Source of the DNA: Sordaria brevicollis
Lineage: Eukaryota; Ascomycota; Sordariomycetes; Sordariales; Sordariaceae
DNA: 64,000 bases
Direction of reading: 5' to 3'
Assembly: GCA_033439795.1 (NCBI GenBank)
Contig: JAUTDP010000001.1
Coordinates: 5,270,001 to 5,334,000 of the forward strand
A program made the translations under genes and the position numbers. The notes under the pieces are model-generated. The model did no database searches and was not told where the DNA came from. It saw only the letters and a list, made by a program, of their open reading frames with translations. Positions 59,791 through 64,000 of the stretch are shown piece after piece; position 1 is the first letter of the stretch; each line of letters begins with the position of its first letter.

Positions 59791-61205
59791 ACTACCCCTT
59801 CTATTATACCTTCTTTTTTATTAAATTTATTAATAATAACGTTCGTAATACCTTTATTATTATTAATATTATTATTATTATCGACTTTTAAACTATATAG
59901 GTTAATTTTATTAATTTAATTATAAAAGGCCGTAATTATATATATAATATCGCGTTACATTTTAATAGGATATTCTAACGCCGCTAACTTTACAATTTTA
60001 AACCGCCACTTTATTTTACCGATAATAATCTCCACTTTCGTACGATATTTCGAATATTTTAAATTATATAATTCCTTTCTATTCTTAAGTCGCCCTTTCC
60101 TATTCCCTTATTGAAATAAATAATATTATATAGTAATATAGGGTATAAAAATACTGTATATTAAATAAAACCCCGCGTTACTAAAGTAAAACTTCCCGGA
60201 CGGTATTATAAATTTAGAGTCGAAGGCTAATTTTAATAATTTAAAATTATATATTAATCCTTTTATTCCCGGAAATATATATATAAATAAACCGTTAAAT
60301 TTAATTGTAATAAATATATTTTATATTATATAATTTTTACGACCCTGCTATACGTTAATTTTAGCGGTCAATACCCGGGTATATATTAAAATCCCGTTAA
60401 TAGCGCTAATATAATTTCGGAAAAATCGATTAAAAGTTCTATCCCGTAATATATCTTCGTATACCGTATTAAAATCTAATTATATAATAACCTAAATATA
60501 TAGAAGGACTATAGCGCGTAGAATTTCGTTAAAATTTCGATTAATAGTAGTAATACTATAATTAAACCGATATATAATATTTCGATAAATTTTATTATAA
60601 TTATAAATATATAAGAAAGTTATAAACTTTTATTTAAAAGATATCTCCTTTATACCGTAAATATTAATATTTCGAAATACCTAATCGATTAATTATACAA
60701 ACGGATAGTACTTTATATAGTATAAATCGAATAATTTTAATTTTTAATTATAATAAAGAATATTTCGAATAATTACCTCTCCTTCTAATCGATTTATATA
60801 AATTAATCCCTATACCGCATTATAATTACCGCGGGTATATATAAAAGCTAGCGTAATAATAACGACTAATATTATTTATATAAAAAATAATCGTATTCGA
60901 TTATAAATTTCGATAAGGTTATTTATAGCGGCAAAATAAAGAGGGGGTATTATTATAGGTATTATTATTATTATAAGTAAAAATAATACATTAAATAATA
61001 TATTCGACTGCCCAATTTTTAACCAACGTAATACCCTTATCGAATCTAATTAATAGTAAAAATATACTATTTTCTTATATATCCAAATTAACCAGCCTTA
61101 GCGCCTTACAATATTGCTTTAAAAAGTTAACTAAGTTAAATATAAGCGACCTATCGTTTATAGGGGGGTTATAGGGGGTTTACAAGGGCCCTAATCGAAA
61201 AGATA
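59791..61205 (-). mobile_element. PIF/Harbinger-type DDE transposase relic, RIP-inactivated
   Basis: The minus strand reads as a DDE_4-type (HARBI1-like) nuclease from about 60900 to 59900. It includes FFRNYISAINGILIYTRV (first acidic residue, DG now NG) at about 60390-60430, then IFITIKFNGLFIYIFPGIKG, then FYFSNAGF, then KYRTKVEIIIGKIKWRF with LAALEYPIKM at about 59960-60040 (the Glu-containing last block). Few stops remain in this frame. No clear terminal inverted repeats were found. Near 61165-61190 and 43240-43270 there are similar CCTAT-containing doublets that could be subterminal repeats. If so, the element spans both sides of the 13.4-kb Ty3 insertion. Confidence 0.75.
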
Positions 61206-61600
61206 CAAGTTGAAATCCTTCGCGTCTTCTTTTGGCCATCTACAGTGTGATCAACTGCATATACACCGCATAACAACAACAGGGGTCAAATTTGTATGGG
61301 AAACGGATCAACGGTTGGAAAACTGGAACACGCCCCTGGTCTTATTACGACAGAAACAAGGGGAAAGGTTCAAAATAGATGGTGGATGGAAGGAAAGCAT
61401 GGATGGCGAGGCACGCCGGGATCCAATCGTGTCAGATTGCACAGCAAAGTGGATATCGTAATTGAGGGTTAAAATCGATGTGTGTATTTAGAAGAGTTCT
61501 GTAGAACCCGAGTTGGGGGTGCCCAGACTATTAGGAAGGTCTGCAGCCAGAATCTGGTGGCTGGGGCGCCTTACGTAAGCCTATTTCTATTAATCGAATC
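61206..61600. other. Short unmutated island between RIP blocks
   Basis: About 400 bases with normal CA/TG content between the Harbinger relic and the Copia relic. It includes the right copy of the 28-bp inverted repeat. An 83-codon open frame on + (61210-61461) has no recognisable domain and is probably chance. It is likely remaining ancestral single-copy sequence. Confidence 0.5.
61311..61338 (-). repeat. 28-bp inverted repeat, right copy
   Basis: Starts CAACGGTTGG and ends AACACGCCCC. It is the reverse complement of 43131-43158, about 18 kb away, so the two copies bracket RIP block 2 head to head. Confidence 0.9.
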
Positions 61601-64000
61601 TACCTTCTAATTTGACACACCTCCCCAGATGTAGTCTATTTCCTAAAATGGACAAATCTAAAACTATTTATATAAGACCAATTATTCCTCCTCATCTATC
61701 TCCTTAATCCTTAAATATTCTACCCGCTAATAACCTTCTTTATTTCGTATAGAATCTATCCCTATTAATTTCCTAAATTCCTAATATTTCTCTACGGTTA
61801 ATACTTTAATTATACCGTCTACGGGTATTTTTGAAATTTCGAGATACTATACTTTAATTATCCTTACCTATATTTCCTATTTTAATTAATATTAGTAAAT
61901 ATCGATATAGTAGAGTTTAATTATTAATTTTAATGCTTTTACGTTTAAGATTCTAAATATTTAAATATTATTATATTCGAGAATTAGGGTAGGGTTAGAG
62001 AATTTTAGTATAAAATTTCTAAGTAGTTTTATAATATATAATACTTTTTTAGTAACGTTAAAAAGGGCTATAAATTTTACTTCAATTATAAAAATAATTA
62101 CTATTAATTATTTAAAAGCTCCCTAATAAATAAATTTATTATATAGTTTTATTGTAAATCCTTAAGAGTTTTTACGGTCGATAGAATTATCGGTAAAGGA
62201 GGCGTTAAAAGTAAATTGAAATTTAATATCTCTTCTATAATATAGGGCTAGGTCTATAGTGGTAAAGAAGTAATATAATACTTTATTTACGGCCTTATAA
62301 TATTCTAATCTTAAATTGTGGTTATATTTAGTAAATTGATTAACCGCAAAAGTAATATCTAATTTAGTAATAACGGCTACGTAGAATATAAATCCGATTT
62401 TAATTTAATATTAATGGATAGATTGGCCAATAGTTTTATAATCGTAGGGTATTAGCTCGATATTATTCATTAGGATCTAGGTAATACGTTTATTGTCGGC
62501 GAGCCTATAGATCTTTTAAAAATATAACCGCTAGGATAACTAAATTTTGCGGGCTTTATAATCGCGGATTACCTTAATACCTAAGAATTATTATAGCTCC
62601 TCTCCTTTAATTAAATTATATTAGGATTATAGAATCTTTATATACTATTGGGCAACTTCCTCCTTAATAAGGTAATAATAGAAAATAATATTATTAATAT
62701 AATAGAAAACCAAAATACCGTCGTTAATTAGAATGTAAGGATTTTTAAAGATTATGTAGAACCCTAAGGCCTTAAATATCCTTATAAACTCTCGTTATTA
62801 TAATAATAAGGAATAACGAAAATTATATAATACTTTAAGGATTTTAAATACCTTCCCTTAAATATAATAATTTAGTAGTATACGTATATAAATTTTTTCG
62901 TCTATTATTATATTTACGAAGGCGTTAACTACGTCCTATTAAATAAATTTAAAATTAAAATATAAAATTATAATTATAAAGGTATGGAAGGACTTTCCTA
63001 CTAGGGTAGAAATATAAGTTTCCTACCTTATAATCCTTATTTATTAATCTCTATATATAATTAAACGAACCTTAACCTTATTAAAATAATTATTCTTAAA
63101 GTATTTATAAATATATATTTATATATAATCGAAGATTTATTTACCTTTAACTCTAAGTTCGTCGCGGTCTATTTCTACCTAGGTTTTTATTTATTTATAG
63201 CTCTCGAAGTAAATTCGCTCGGTTTACTTAAAGAGGTCGCTTAAAGGATGTTTATCGAAGTCTTTATAATTATAAAATATTAACGGCAATTAATAACGGT
63301 AAAGGCTCTAGAATTTATTAATAACGATTAAGGATTCGATTGTATCTTTAATAATTACCCTTTCTTTATATATAGAGTATTATAGTTCTATTTTAATAAC
63401 CTTCTTCCTATATATTGTAGTTATAGGTTAATAAAGACGTTTAGCGTTAAATATTACCTTCTAAGGTTCGAAACCTTTTAATAATTCTTTTTTAACGTAT
63501 TTAGTATAATTTATAGCGAATACCCCTATAAAAAAGGAAATTGGTAATAATATATTTAGTAATATTAAATAATCGTAATTGACGAGGTAATCGATAGCTA
63601 TTCGGTCCTCCTTTAGGTCTATAACTTTATTAAGGGGGTTTAGAAGCGGTACGCTAATTTCTACCTCCCTAATAATTATTTCTTCGGCTTATACCTCCCT
63701 AATATTTATTACCTCCCCTTTTTAAACCGGATTAAGAAAGAGAGAATTTAAAAGGTCGTAAGTATTTGTATTTTTTATATCGGTATAATTAATTATAAAA
63801 TTAAAGGGAAATTAATTATTTAGTAATTATTTTCTAGCGGTATATTTTTTTAATAAAGCGGTAAATTTTTCTAAAATGAATTTTAAAGATTCGGCTTCCT
63901 TCTTTACTTTACTAATAAAAAGGGTACGCTTATTAAAGATAATATCGCGGGTATTAATAATTTTGTTAGTAATAGGGTTCTAGATTCGATAAATAGCCGT
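61600..64000 (-). mobile_element. Ty1/Copia retrotransposon relic, 3' part, runs off the window
   Basis: Minus-strand frame from the window edge leftward. Near 62670-62710 the RT active site reads FYYINNIIF where Copia elements have YVDD. To the left of that come FLGIKVIRD, then a region ending IGQSIH, then IGFIFYVAVITKLDITFAVNQF, the standard Copia RT-to-RNase H order. Stops sit at former Gln/Trp codons. The 3' end (left side) should include an LTR near 61600-61950; its start may be the TGACACACC at about 61612, but the second LTR is outside the window so this cannot be confirmed. RIP is somewhat lighter than in the other blocks. Confidence 0.75.

Noticed and set aside
61210..61461. An 83-codon + strand frame in the small unmutated island
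   Set aside because: It shares a few residues with the frame near 43152 only because both cross the 28-bp repeat. No independent support.
1..64000. tRNA, 5S rRNA or other RNA genes
   Set aside because: I looked for tRNA-like arms and the dispersed Neurospora 5S sequence in the genic islands and saw none. A covariance-model search would be decisive.

Overview
The window is filamentous-fungal DNA, most likely from Neurospora or a close relative in the Sordariaceae. Genes have short GT-AG introns with CTAAC-type branch points. One gene is a near match to what I recall of the Neurospora crassa L-amino-acid oxidase precursor. Gene-rich islands of normal composition alternate abruptly with very AT-rich blocks that have almost no CA or TG dinucleotides but keep CG. 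That is the signature of repeat-induced point mutation (RIP) acting on transposons.

Island 1 (1-16384) holds, left to right: the 3' part of a DUF1996 protein (+); a small secreted six-cysteine protein (+); a HET-domain protein (-); a short Con-6-family protein (-); an ammonium transporter (-); and the secreted flavoenzyme L-amino-acid oxidase, lao (-). The last two form a nitrogen-scavenging pair. Lao releases ammonium from extracellular amino acids and the transporter can import it. GATA-type sites lie in the 3.3 kb upstream of the transporter.

RIP block 1 (16385-36720) is a stack of dead retroelements. A Ty3/Gypsy element on + (16775-31869, 204-bp LTRs, target duplication ATAAA) is interrupted by a second Ty3/Gypsy element on - (19776-27032, 307-bp LTRs, target duplication TTACC). 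Removing the inner element and one TTACC restores the reading frame of the outer pol. To its right is a LINE-type relic on -.

Island 2 (36721-43194) carries two conserved genes, a cyclin H/Ccl1-type cyclin (-) and a BAR-domain protein (-).

RIP block 2 (43195-61205) contains a degraded + strand coding relic with tandem repeats, then a very large (13.4 kb) Ty3/Gypsy element on +, then a PIF/Harbinger-type DDE transposase relic on -. The large element has about 4.7 kb of sense-strand sequence downstream of its integrase, part of which reads as coding and has no family I recognise. A 400-bp unmutated island (61206-61600) follows. From about 61600 to the end of the window is part of a Ty1/Copia element on -.

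Every gene model and element boundary was made by eye. Exon junctions were checked for frame consistency. Nothing was searched against a database.
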